Source: Sabellastarte sp. h YS-2021 | Lineage: Eukaryota; Annelida; Polychaeta; Sabellida; Sabellidae | Assembly (NCBI GenBank): GCA_964017235.1 | Contig: OZ024930.1 | Coordinates: 157,108,221 to 157,172,220, forward strand | DNA: 64,000 nucleotides | Direction of reading: 5' to 3' | Part shown: positions 8,501 through 17,945 of the stretch, piece by piece | How the letters are laid out: the number at the start of each line of letters is the position of its first letter | How positions within the stretch are numbered: the first letter of the stretch is position 1 | The notes under the pieces: model-generated | Told to the model about the DNA's origin: nothing | What the model saw: only the letters and a program-made list of their open reading frames with translations | Databases searched by the model: none | Translations under genes and position numbers: made by a program

Positions 8501-11355
8501 CTCCTTCAACCACATCTAGAGGATTCTAGGCGTCAAGAACTCAGGAATTCGCCTTTCTGGCCTACTCCTCTGTTCAAGTCGCAATTAGTCAAGGATGGAG
8601 AAGACTTCATCCTTAAAAAAGGTACCCCTAAAGATTCACAGGGTTTTCGACCCCATCAAAATAAGCCCTTTCATGGTCCCCACCAAAGTAAGAAAAGAGG
8701 CTCCTACAGGAACTCCCCTATGGGGGGCAAGTCCTCCCAAAGCAGTAACCAGTCATTTTCCTCAGGTAGGGGGAAATCGAACAAATGAGGCTTCAGAGGT
8801 TATTTTGGACCACATTCTAGGGGACGAGGGCATGGAAATCCCTCCCCCCCCCCCCCCCCCCCAATGACTCCTTACAAGCCTCCCTCAGTCCACCAGTAGG
8901 AGGTTACCTCCGTTCTTTCAGAAGAGACTGGCTAACAAACTAATGTTCAGACAATGTGTTAAACATTATCACCATTGGTTATGTTCATCCATTCATCTCA
9001 AAACCATATTTAGTCAGAGCTCCCCTGATTCGATCAGGTTACAAGGCCCTTCAAAAAGAACAAGCTCTGGCCTCTTGTATCCAGTCTCTTCTGTCAAACA
9101 CAATAAAAAGGGTGGAAAATGTAAAATCTCTCGGGGTGTTACAGTCGCCTGTTTCTAGTCCCCAAGTCTCACCAAAGGTGGAGGCCAGTAATAGACCTAA
9201 GCAGGCTCAACACCTTCCTACTTGTTGAAAGGTTCAAAATGGAAACACCAGAGTCCATCAGGGCCTCTCTGATTCCAGGGGAATGGGTGTCGTCGATGAC
9301 TTATCAGATGCCTACCTTCACATCCCCATCCACCCAAAGGTTTTGCCACAAGTCACAGGTGTTCCAGTTCACGTCCCTTCCCTTCGGGCTAGTCACGGCC
9401 CCACAGGTCTTTACAGTGATTGTAAAAGAAGTGAAGCTGATGGCCCTGACAATGGGAATCAGACTTCACCAGTACTTGGATGACTGGCTTATCAGGGCCC
9501 AGTCTCAGGAAGAGGCACAAGTGAACACTCAGACAGTGGTAGGCCTGACTCAGTCCTTAGGGTGGATAATGAATCAGAAGAAATCCAAACTAAAATCTGC
9601 TCAAGTCTTTTCATTCATGGGCTACGAATACCATCTACATTCAGTCCTTGTAAACCCCACTCAAGAGAGATGGCTCAAACTTCAGGATTTGATCCTATGA
9701 CTCAAGTCAAAACATGTTTTGACTGCAAGATGTTTGATGTCGCTAATTGGGTTGCTTGCCTCAAAGGAGAAAATGGTCCCGGAGGGACACCTTCACATGA
9801 GGCCCTTTCAGTTTCACCTCAAAGAGCACTGGAGATGTCCTCAGTCCTTGGACAGCCTCCGTCCTTGGACAGAAACCATTTCAGCACACCTAGAGTGGTG
9901 GCAGAATCCCACAAACGTGATGAAAGGTGCATATCTTCATCCCAAAGACAACAGTATCCAACTCTTTACAGACGCCTCAAACGAAGGCTGGGGCACTTAC
10001 TTAGAGTAAGCCTCTACAAAGGGTCTGAGGTCAGACAGGGGAAAAAAGGCTACACATAAATGTTCTAGAGCTGAAGGCGGTTTCTCTGGCCCTTCAAAGT
10101 TTCAAGGATCAGTGCCAAAACCAAACAGTGTTGGTTGCTACGGACAACTCAACCGTAGTAGCCTACATAAACAAACAAGGAGGAACCCACTCGGCCGAGA
10201 TGTGCGCCCTCCTGTGGAAGATCATGACCTGGTGCCATCATTACAAGATAACGATACAAGATAAAAGCCAGACACATTCCAGGGTGTCTGAAAGTGATGG
10301 CCGACCTTCTGTCCAGGTCAAACCAAGTCCAGTCAACAGAATTGGATTCAGCATTCAGTTCCACATGGTAAGCTATTGTAGCGCAATAAAATTGAAAATT
10401 TTAATTACTTAATGTAGCTTTTATAAGCTACAAGCTTACCATGTGGAACTGAAACCGGGGATATGGGCTAAATTTACAACGAGAGAAGAAGGATGAGACG
10501 CGTTCCACATGGTAAGCTTGTAGCATATAAAAGCTACATTTAAGTAATTAAAATTTTCAAATTTATTATTAAACATCTAAGACAGCCTGTGATAAGATGG
10601 CAAACTTGCTAATCACTAGGTTAACTTGAATACATAAAAGCTTGAATATTGAATAGCAATATTGAATAGCACTTGTTTGAATATTGAATAGCATTACCTT
10701 TGGATAACACCAGGGTCTAATGAATCAAAATTAACTTCATCTCCTATTTTTGAAATCAAATTGGTATAGTCACAGATGATTGGTGATTGCACTTGTGGAC
10801 TGTTATTTTTAGTTTTTAATCACAGTAATGAGAAATATTTTGACAGTGTGGATTTGTTAATGAAAAACACTTCATGACTTGTGCTTAGCAAGCATGTTTA
10901 TTTTAAGAAGTCTTTTTCGATAAATTGCTTTAATTTTGTAGCATTTTTAAGGCAAAAAAATAGAAAGAAATTATTTATACTTTTAGTTACTTACGCATTC
11001 ACTGGCAACCATTTCCTTATTGATCATCAGGATGAAAGAGGAAAAGTGCTGATGAAGTTAATTTGGGTAAGTCCTTCATAACAATTTGTGGTGTAAGTAA
11101 AATAAATCTTTAATGGATGGAATTGTGACTTGCACATTGTCTATATTGTTAGAACAAGATAAAATTTCTAATATAAACACATGCCTTTTATATTGCAGGT
11201 GGACATTTTTAAAAATGTTTATTTTGTTTGAGGATGACTAACATTATACTTGTCATATTTTTCAGGAAGCGGAAAACAAAGAATATCAAATGGTGGGACT
11301 GGAACTGTTTCTTTCTTTACAACATATCAATAGATGGTTTGGAACCAGCTATTAA
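2424..11355 (+). CDS. FBXO15: FBXO15-like protein, C-terminal 206 residues in seven exons
   Basis: Seven exons join in one open frame with consistent phases: 2424-2506, 3005-3060, 3869-3964, 4871-4986, 6656-6755, 10987-11066 and 11266-11355 (stop TAA). The joined product has DDIDPKYGLHGY, FLWKTDVF, FLDMTLLDE and a terminal INRWFGTSY. I recall this order from F-box only protein 15, a substrate receptor of SCF ubiquitin ligases, but I could not run a search. The F-box itself, in the N-terminal part of the family, would be encoded left of the window. Human FBXO15 is about 510 residues, so this is roughly the last 40%. Introns hold an inverted-repeat MITE (intron 3), a LINE tail and a recombinase fragment (intron 4) and a 3.6-kb DIRS-like element (intron 5). 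Intron 4 is flanked by a normal GT donor; the intron after exon 3869-3964 uses a GC donor. The exons themselves show no breaks. The identity could be another conserved family with the same C-terminus. Confidence 0.55.
3005..3060 (+). CDS. FBXO15-like exon 2
   Basis: Acceptor TTTTCACTACAG and donor GTGAGT. The 56 bases encode TYTLPRHRPILDDIDPKY with one leading and one trailing base, matching the phases of both neighbours. Confidence 0.6.
3427..3788. repeat. Non-autonomous inverted-repeat element (MITE), copy A
   Basis: The ends are GTTAGGGCA (3427) and its reverse complement TGCCCTAAC ending at 3788. The interior aligns by eye with 18685-19037, sharing TGTTCTAGTG and GGAAGTAAAGCTCAT-like blocks and the same order of landmarks. 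There is no coding potential. It lies in intron 2 of the FBXO15-like gene. Confidence 0.5.
3869..3964 (+). CDS. FBXO15-like exon 3, followed by a GC donor
   Basis: Acceptor TTGTTTTGTAG. It encodes LHGYTCTIELRNQRTSFWQ and then EQFRNLYCNHDI. The exon ends ATAG before GCAAGA, a GC-type donor. Phase 1 here joins exactly to the TT at the start of the next exon (Val), which supports the non-canonical donor. Confidence 0.6.
4871..4986 (+). CDS. FBXO15-like exon 4
   Basis: Acceptor TTCTCATTTCAG and donor CAG|GTACAG. It encodes 38 codons (DGSARFLLINPENEY, then GKKIAFLWKTDVFKGSVQ) after the split Val codon, and ends in phase 0. Confidence 0.65.
5250..5747 (+). mobile_element. CR1/L2-type LINE 3' fragment, decayed
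   Basis: Conceptual translation gives the C-terminal end of a CR1/L2/Jockey-group reverse transcriptase ORF: LNYCNSLF, QNSAARI, LKKLHWLPVEHR, then a Tyr/Ser-rich stretch with the STRR motif, and STVWNALPDEI with SPSLASSES. Two in-frame stops or shifts occur before the LHWLP block. The 5' part is missing. It lies in intron 4 of the FBXO15-like gene and abuts the left inverted repeat of the recombinase element. Confidence 0.7.
5748..6523 (+). mobile_element. Tyrosine-recombinase fragment between perfect 36-bp inverted repeats
   Basis: Positions 5748-5783 and 6488-6523 are exact reverse complements (core CTGGCCCAGAGGGATCCCAT). Between them lies the C-terminal catalytic half of a tyrosine recombinase like those of Crypton or DIRS elements. 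I see no other gene in the segment. It sits within intron 4 of the FBXO15-like gene, in sense orientation. Confidence 0.65.
5787..6337 (+). pseudogene. Tyrosine recombinase catalytic domain, frameshifted and N-terminally truncated
   Basis: The frame opens with LKTVMLLALLSGQRGQTIH, where SGQR carries the first catalytic Arg. It shifts frame near 5990 and continues to a stop at 6337. The second part contains KPHKPVSRDTLRRWIK, then a Tyr-Ser-Thr-Arg block at the usual HxxR site (His replaced by Tyr), then GHW and FAKFYDKAI with the Tyr nucleophile. Such enzymes cut and rejoin DNA to integrate circular element copies. The N-terminal core-binding domain, normally about 150 residues, is absent. With a frameshift and a changed His position it is probably inactive. 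Crypton and DIRS recombinases are hard to tell apart from this domain alone. Confidence 0.7.
6656..6755 (+). CDS. FBXO15-like exon 5
   Basis: Acceptor GATTTCTCAG, donor GTGAGA. Phase 0 start matches the previous exon. It encodes NLCFLDMTLLDERQEPMWC, then ASSAVSLKDAGDND, and ends in phase 1. The DIRS-like terminal repeat begins only about 11 bp after the donor. Confidence 0.6.
7010..8860 (+). pseudogene. DIRS-like gag pseudogene
   Basis: Several frames together align with the intact gag frame at 1-1551. Shared blocks are PPTPGTALQNKI (near 7141), the Gln-rich LQQQMG, SVLGLDDEKG-like text near 7866, RPRGPS, and VLKELE with QARQN near 8161. The N-terminal Cys cluster of the intact copy is missing. 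Frameshifts occur near 7110, 7675, 7800, 8085 and 8250. The C-terminal part (8372-8788) is basic and rich in Gly, Ser and Gln, ending near a run of C residues at 8840-8862. Confidence 0.7.
8890..9703 (+). pseudogene. DIRS-like reverse transcriptase pseudogene
   Basis: It starts with GGYLRSF, then GYVHPFISKPYLVRAPL and a degraded PKVEASNRP/NTFLLVERFKME block. The palm shows DLSDAYLHIPIHP (near 9298), TSLPFGLVTAPQVFT (near 9380) and the catalytic YLDD at 9473-9484, then GWIMNQKKSKL. Compensating one-base indels lie near 9298 and 9343, and a stop at 9700 precedes the RNase H part. YLDD in place of YADD or FADD, with the LPFGL block, is typical of DIRS and Gypsy-like enzymes rather than LINEs. 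Confidence 0.75.
9704..10345 (+). pseudogene. DIRS-like RNase H pseudogene
   Basis: Connection and RNase H region in broken frames: FTDASNEGWGTYLE at about 9965-10006 supplies the first acidic residue, VATDNSTVVAYINKQGG near 10131 supplies the TDN motif, and KVMADLLSRSNQVQSTE ends the domain near 10340. At least three stops or shifts interrupt it. The normal continuation after QVQSTE is lost because the terminal repeat follows. Confidence 0.7.
10392..10560. repeat. 169-bp palindromic DIRS terminal-repeat derivative
   Basis: Arms of about 57 bp (10392-10449 and 10504-10560) are nearly perfect reverse complements, both containing CATGGTAAGCTTGTAGC-type terminal repeat text. The 54-base loop includes ACGAGAGAAGAAGGATGAGA, an inverted piece of the DIRS-like 5' leader seen near 6920. 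It directly follows the right end of copy 2. Confidence 0.6.
10987..11066 (+). CDS. FBXO15-like exon 6
   Basis: Acceptor ATACTTTTAG, donor GTAAGT. Two leading bases complete a Val codon; 26 codons follow (TYAFTGNHFLIDHQDERGK, then VLMKLIW), ending in phase 0. Confidence 0.6.
11266..11355 (+). CDS. FBXO15-like terminal exon
   Basis: Acceptor ATATTTTTCAG. It encodes EAENKEYQMVGLELFLSLQ and HINRWFGTSY, then TAA. A candidate AATAAA polyadenylation signal lies at 11560-11565, inside a repeat. Confidence 0.65.
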   Translation, partial: EAENKEYQMVGLELFLSLQHINRWFGTSY

Positions 11356-11555
11356 AACATCTTGTAAGACATAAGCTACATCAGTTTGTGTGTTACCACA
11401 AGAAATATCATGCACAATCTGTTTTTCTGTGCTTAAATGATCTTGTACTTCACAGAAGTATCTTGAATCAGGAACTTATCCATAGAAACAAAGGAACGAC
11501 AAATTATATTTCTGTTCATTCTGTGATACAAAATGTTGCTTTGTGAATATTAATG

Positions 11556-11751
11556 TAGAAATAAAGTCCGAGGTTTTGTGATTTATAACCCTAGATAATT
11601 CACAAATTTCCGGCGAATAACGGACGAGCGCACAGTTATAAATCACTAAACTGAGGACTTTATTTCTATTATAAAGACAAATTTCCGGCGAATAACGGAC
11701 GAGCGCACAGTTATAAATCACTAAACTGAGGACTTTATTTCTATTATAAAG
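11556..11751. repeat. Hairpin plus perfect 75-bp tandem duplication
   Basis: 11602-11676 and 11677-11751 are identical 75-bp units. The end of each unit is also the reverse complement, with few mismatches, of 11557-11589 (AGAAATAAAGTCC...), so the block folds back on itself. It looks like a terminal-inverted-repeat element with one end duplicated. It sits in the presumed 3' UTR or just past it. Confidence 0.65.
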
Positions 11752-12539
11752 ACCGCATTTAGTATTTTTCATACAATAACTGTGATAAATATGGCTACAT
11801 AACCTTTTTTGTCTTGCACTGTTTTTGCTGTTGTATTGTTTTGGCTGTCCCACCTTGCAAACATACATGGTGACACATAAACGTGAATCACTAATTCTCT
11901 CAAACTTTATTGCTATTACTATTTCAACATCTTCGCTGAAAAACAGACAATGGCAGACAGTTTTCTTTCTAAAATTATTTTCCACAAACTGTTACATTCA
12001 AAAAAGAATTTTGATCCATTGTCTAGTTTTCGTGCCATTATTTTTCACCAGACGTTTCAAAGTGCAGGGTAAATAATCGCTTAACAGAATGGCCAGAGTA
12101 CAATTATACGCTCATATAATTTCATGTAAACAATGTGCGCACTGCAGGGACTTTCGTTGTCTGCACATTTCCGGTCTTTATAATGTAATATCATACACTT
12201 AAGCTAATCACGAGCTGTGTTTGCCAAAATGCAACAGAGAAGTTGCTTTTTGTGTGTGTACATCATTAACTGTTGTCAAGTGATATTTTCTAGTCAAACC
12301 CCTGGTATTCTTTAATTCAGAGTATTGTTTCTTCTATGTCAGAACCAGTTTTGTTTTTTGATAAAGGGATCTTACCTGTAATATAACATTTTTTCCTTTA
12401 CCTTGTTGGGCTCACGAAGTAAGTTAATACTTTTGACCATTCATTGACTATCATATATTACAATAAAGGAATAAAGGCTTGCTTATAGAGACCTTCCTGA
12501 TTTTATCCTAGGAGGGTATCAGAATAAAATTGGACTCTG
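11752..12539. other. AT-rich sequence, no gene recognised
   Basis: A short segment near 12125-12185 (GTGCGCACTGCA ... TTTCCGGTCTTTATAATG) recurs near 54745-54795, so it is part of a dispersed repeat. Nothing else was recognised. Confidence 0.4.
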
Positions 12540-13965
12540 AAGGAAAAAATTTGAAAAAAAAAATGCTCAGGCTGAATTAACGTGTAACAAAGATTTGTGG
12601 AGAAATCTAAATGTTTTAAAAATAGCATCAGAGATGCCCGTACCCCACAGCCTGGGGAAATAGTTTTCAACACCATGAGATATAGAAGTAGTGAAACAGT
12701 ACACAGATTGGGATACTTTCAGAGTAGTGTCAGTGTCCAAATAATGTTTAAGTAGAGAAATTAACATCTAAGAGAAAGAAACTGCATGTACAGATTATTA
12801 AAACAAGACAATTCAGCAAATTATGAAGCTGTAAAATTTATTAACTGGAGAATAGCTGTCAGTGGAAATATCACAATTATGTAAAAGTACATATAATAAT
12901 CAGTTGCAGCAACCCATATCCTTACGGTTGCCACGATATGCAATATATTATGATATAATATATTATAGGTCAAGGTCAAATCAAGGCAGGGTTTGAAATT
13001 AGCACCGATCTGCCAGTCCGCAACCAACAGAAATGCTTTCGGGTTGAAAGATTAAGACCCTGCCAGTCTGTTTGTCCTAGAAGCTGTAAGATGGTTATAC
13101 ATGCACATTTTGCACAGTTGAAATATGATTTGCATGTTTTCGATATTATTTAACCACACCAAAGTGACCTCATACTTTTATGTGAAGATTTAAAACTTCT
13201 CCCATTTTGATATTCATTTGTATGGTCGAATTATGGTTTGAATGTTTTGAATATTACCCATACATACAGATGTGTCAATACATGCTTTTATGTGGAGTTA
13301 GGACAAAACCTGTGGCCCAGACAAGGCATTATAGGTCAAGGTCACTATGGCAAGGTCAAAGGTCAAATCAAGGTCACACCATGACGTTTTAAAACTACGC
13401 ACCCTAGCCAATGTCCCTACCAAGTATCAACTTCCTACAACTTACGGTTTCCGAGATATAGCCCGGCCAATATTTTATAGGTCAAGTTTATTACGGCAAG
13501 GTCAAAGGTCAAATCAAGGTCACACCATGACGTTGCACACCTACACCCTTTAACCAATGTCCCTACAACTTCCTACACCTTATGGTTTCCGAGATATAGC
13601 CCGGACAAGATTTTATAAGTCAAGGTCACTACAGCGAGGTCAAAGGTCAAATCAAGGTCACACCATGACGTGCACACCTACACCCCCTAACCAATGTCCC
13701 TACGAAGTATCAACTTCCTACACCTTACGGTTTCCGAGATATAGGCTGGACAAGATTTTCAAACTCAAGGTCACTACGGCAAGGTCAAACCAAGATCATG
13801 CCATGACGTTGCAGACCGACACTCCCTAACCAATGTCCCTGAAGTATCAACTTCCTACGCCTTAAGGTTTCTGAGATACAGGCCGGACAAACTTTTTCCC
13901 GCCGCCCGCCCACCCACCCATCCGGACACCATGGGTGAAAACAATACCACGACGGGTAAAAACAT
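12540..13965. repeat. Composite repeat, copy I, with tandem AGGTCA-rich units
   Basis: A unique left part (12600-13080) resembles 20800-21130 and, in part, 41250-41290. From 13323 follow four units of about 140-150 bp containing GGTCAAATCAAGGTCACACC and ACGGTTTCCGAGATATAGCC. It closes with GGACACCATGGGTGAAAACA near 13930, also at 21600. A tandem core between fixed ends is the layout of bivalve pearl-type or Helitron-derived non-autonomous elements. Confidence 0.6.
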
Positions 13966-14955
13966 AATGATATTAAGTGGATGACTTATTTGTCAATTTG
14001 TGTGCTGAATATTACTAAAGTTTTGTTGTAATATTTCAATAACTGCCAATAGATCAATGGACTGCACTGCTAAATGAACAGATTTGAGTAGCATTGTGTG
14101 AGCCAGGCTACTTTGGGTAAAACAAAGCCTTCTTGCCTCCCTCAGCTTCAAAAGATAAAATTCACAATTGAAAGCTTCTCAGTCCTCTCCAAACACAAAT
14201 CATAACACTGGAAGGACAGTTGTGGGGTCTTCGTTTGATAATTGTTCACTTTTATAATTAAGCGTCGCTTGAAAAGGGCACTTATTTGGTTTCATGTTGA
14301 GTTTCCACACTGCCACCGCCACCACATTATTATCTCCCTTGAACATCTCCCTTATTAGTGGGTAGATTCTAACCATTTTTAGCAGGTTAGGGGTGTAAAT
14401 TTTTCCACATGCTTATTTTTGCCCTTTATCGAGGTCACATGATCAAAAATCAGTTTTTTCACATACACCTGCCCTCACTGCTCAGCCACAACTACTTACT
14501 GTAGGAGGGGGTTATTTGGAATATAGGTAAATACATGTACAATCAAAATCTCAAGCTGATTAGATTTTGGGAGTGACTGGACCATGACCAGCTAGTAATC
14601 AGAAAGCTTAAATTCATCAGAATCCCCTCTATTGTCTCCTTATCTTTTGCATTTAAAGCCATAAAATGTATTGGGAGGTGATAGGAAACCAGATGCAGAG
14701 AGTCTAAAACACTGCTCAGGTTTACTCCCTGGCCCTGCCTTGTAGGTCAAACTGGGGTCATAAAATAGCAGATTTTGTGCTTTTGGCTTTTATCTCTTGT
14801 GGTTTAGTATTGCTTTTAGAGCTTTTGAATGTATTGGGAGGTAATAGGAAACTATATACAGGGAGTTTAGAAAGCTGGTCAGGTTTACCCGGTAGCCCTA
14901 TACCAATCGGTGCCTCTGTTGAATATTTTGGTTTCCTTATTAACTCCAAGATGCT
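13966..14955. other. Intergenic, no gene recognised
   Basis: AT-rich text with short internal similarities (TGTATTGGGAGGTGATAGGAAAC near 14670 and again near 14830). No coding exon or RNA gene was seen. Confidence 0.4.
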
Positions 14956-15420
14956 TGCGCTTATCGATTTGAAATTTAAGAGGGTGGTAGGACACTGCCT
15001 GGGTTAAGTGGCTTTCGAAATTGGTTTCAATCGGTGCATCCATCTGTCCACTCTTCTGTCCATCAACATTTTATTTTTCAGTCTACCCTGACACTTTCAC
15101 AGATCGATATGAAATTTGACAGGGTGGTAGGACACCACCTTGGCTAGGTTGCTTTCGAAATATGTGCCGTGCATCCATCAATAACTTGGTTTCCAGCCTC
15201 AACTCTCGAAGACACTGCCATCAATTGATTTGAAACTTAACAGGGTTGTAGGAAGCCACCTAGGCTAGGTTGCTTTCGAAAATTGGTGCAATTTTGAAAA
15301 ACGTGGCCGCCATCTTGAAAGTCCATTTCTGGACTCTAACTCGAAGACCTTCCCACCTATAAATTTCAAACTTGACAGATTGTAGAACAGATTCCTTTTT
15401 ACAAACAATAAACTTGAAAT
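14956..15420. repeat. Tandem repeat, about 125-150-bp units
   Basis: Four diverged copies of a block containing GAAATTTGACAGGGTGGTAGGACA and GGTTGCTTTCGAAA occur at about 14970, 15110, 15232 and 15365. No coding content. Confidence 0.55.
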
Positions 15421-17539
15421 CTGATCCCTATCCAGACCCTGTGATTCTGATTGCACACAACGCCTTTGGAGGCAGTATCCAAAATGGCTGCTGGCCCGAG
15501 GTCACCAAGTATCGCAGCAGGCCTACATTTTACAGGACTTCTTTGCCCGGTTGGCCAGTAAAATAAAATAATTTACACCATGTAGAATGCTTTAATTTTA
15601 AAGAAAATAACCAAATAAATGCGATTTCTGTCAATATTTCATCTACCGTTGGGAGCTTGTTTTATCACTCATCACAACAACCATTCAAAATGTTTCCACT
15701 GTTAATGTTTTAGCAGTCCAAATTGAAAGAATATTCTGTGTGAGGCTTTCGTCCCATCTTTTTGATATGTCGTTTTGATCCATTTTGGTGTGTTTTAGGC
15801 TGTTTGACTCAATTTTCTATGCCATAAGTATAATTGAACACCCTGTCTGATACGTTTTTGATGAAGTTCTTGGATAAACTATTGGATGAAGCAACAGAGG
15901 AATTTGATTGGTTATATTAATGTATAAAAATAAAGGGGAAATGTGATTGACCAATGACCTGGCCATTGATGAAGATTTTTTTCTTGTTCCTTTTTTCCAC
16001 TTTTCCTTTTTTCCCCCCATTAATGAAGATGTTAAAAATTCGACAGTAAGCAGTGACCCTTGTTGCTCTGATTATGAGTCAGATGATGAGTCTAATTATA
16101 GTTCTTCTAACTCAGAGATATACATTAAAGATTTTTCAATAATTTTACGGTATATTGTAAGCTGTAAAGTATGTTAAATAAAAAAAAAAATTGATTTTCA
16201 TGTGTAAATTACTTCATTTTTAAGTTTTAAAATATGGCCAGGAACTTTTCAGTTGGACCATCAACTTTTTCAACTTACTGGTCCCGTTGGCCAGCAACAA
16301 TTTTGAACGAGTCGTGAGTCTGGGGGTAACTGGAAAACATTACCTGTGGTTAAAAATAATAAATACACCCCAAGCCTACCTTTAGAATAAACTTAGGTTA
16401 TTTTCTTGTATGTTGCAGTTTATCTAAATAAATGGTCTGGAATGTGTTGGGGGATAACAGGAAACCATGGAATGGGATTCTCGAGACTTTGTCATGTTTT
16501 TAAACAATGTAAGCTGAGACCAAGTAAATCATACATTCCAGAAACAAAGTTTGTTTGCGAAATGATATATTTTCATAGCTGTTATGATTTTATAAAACCT
16601 GACTCCATAGATCTTTTAAACAAATTGCCTCGTATACAATAAAAACTTTTTTATTGTGATGCTTCAGATTAAAATAACAAAACAGCACAGAACAATAATC
16701 TCATGCTCAATCACTCACACTATCTAATGGAACACATCCAACAAAGGTGAACCAACTTTCATCTAGATAAAGTTGTATATGCTTTGTACATATCAAGACA
16801 TTGCAAAACTATTTCACTTTTATCTCCAACAAGCACACGTCTTTGGTGACATGCATTTGTCTACCCAGCTATGGTTGGATTTTGATTAAATTTTCAGGAA
16901 ATGTTGACAATGGCACAAGAAACTGATGATTCAATTTTGGTGGTGATCCTCTCCATTAAGATCCAGGAATTTTTTAAATGATTTTTTATCACTACATGCA
17001 TAAGCAATACTGTTTGTGTGGGCCTTGGCAGAGGTTTACGCTTTCTTGAGTACTCTTGTTGACTTTGTCTCCATAACCATCTGACCAATTTATTTCATTA
17101 GATGAAGTAATTTTATAGTAACTTTAGAGAACCTTTCCCCACTGGGAGAATGAAGGATGGATAAATATAAAACTGAAAATGAAAGAAATAAATAAGAAAT
17201 GTTTTGAGATTGATCATTGTATATTTTTTCAATCGTAACTTAAGATCTGGAAATGATTATGACGGGACCATCTGTCTCATTCTTGCTTGTTTGATAAAAT
17301 TAGGAAAATACTACATTTGCATGAATGCACAGATTAAAAACAGATTTGAAACGGTTGCACAAGGTCCAAATTAATCTGTAGATGCCTGTACAAAAATTTA
17401 CTCTTCTTGAAAAACTTTTAAAGATTTGACATGCAAACCAAAAACACCAAATTGTCACTTTTTGCAGTTACAGTTTTATCCACTGGACTCTGCATGACTG
17501 TAACCATCCTCACATAGATATGTTTTCTACCCAAAAAAA
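15421..17539. other. Intergenic; one acidic Ser-rich open stretch, otherwise nothing
   Basis: From about 16019 to 16177 an open frame encodes an Asp/Ser-rich tail (SDYESDDESNYSSSNSE) and is followed by AATAAA and an A run near 16180-16190. It may be a retrocopied 3' end or chance. No other gene is recognised in this stretch. Confidence 0.25.
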
Positions 17540-17547
17540 TCCTCTCA

Positions 17548-17937
17548 AAGGGTGCGACCGAGTAGTCGACACTCGATGAGCGGTGTAAATTTCACGAAAA
17601 TTCGATCCCAATTCTCAGGGTCGAATGCTCGTGTATATATAACAACCTATAGAACCGGTTACGTTTGTAGTTAATAAAACATAAATGGCACACCTTACTT
17701 ACATTAAATCGCATAATCCACCATTTTTCACATAATATTATTGATATTATTTGCTGACAATAGCTAATTCAAGCAATTCAAAGCTTTTATCTTGATATTT
17801 TTTCATTTACGGGAGCCACCATATTGGATGTTGCTTCCTGTTGAGGTGGATACTAAACTTCGCAAGGGCTCGATGTCTAGTCAAATTTTTATCCGCGAGC
17901 AATCGACCCAAATTATTTGTACTCGCCACACCCCTAA
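17548..17937. mobile_element. hAT-like MITE, 390 bp
   Basis: The ends AAGGGTGCGACCGAGTA and, inverted, TTAGGGGTGTGGCGAGTA are similar. They are flanked by 8-bp near-identical duplications, TCCTCTCA (17540-17547) and TCCTCACA (17938-17945). An 8-bp duplication with an AGGGGTG-type end is typical of hAT transposons. No transposase is encoded. Confidence 0.5.
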
Positions 17938-17945
17938 TCCTCACA

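Larger units (their letters stand above)
6767..10397 (+). mobile_element. DIRS-like retrotransposon copy 2, decayed, lacking a recombinase gene
   Basis: The left end (6769-6800, inverted) and right end (about 10361-10397) share about 30 bp containing CATGGTAAGCTATTG. Gag-like, reverse transcriptase and RNase H regions follow in order on the plus strand, all with stops and frameshifts. The RNase H tail ends about 40 bp before the right terminal repeat, so there is no room for the recombinase or methylase expected in DIRS elements. It occupies intron 5 of the FBXO15-like gene in sense orientation. Confidence 0.7.

Noticed and set aside
10149-10364. A minus-strand 71-codon frame.
   Set aside because: It is the complement of the DIRS-like RNase H pseudogene on the plus strand.
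11476-11985. A 169-codon minus-strand open frame with an internal duplicated peptide.
   Set aside because: The duplicated peptide is the 75-bp tandem DNA repeat read in frame. There is no homology, and it overlaps a hairpin element and the 3' flank of a gene.
15947-16177. A 76-codon acidic open frame.
   Set aside because: No recognised homology or splice partners. The A-rich end could be retrocopied, but nothing shows it to be a gene, so it is only mentioned under intergenic sequence.
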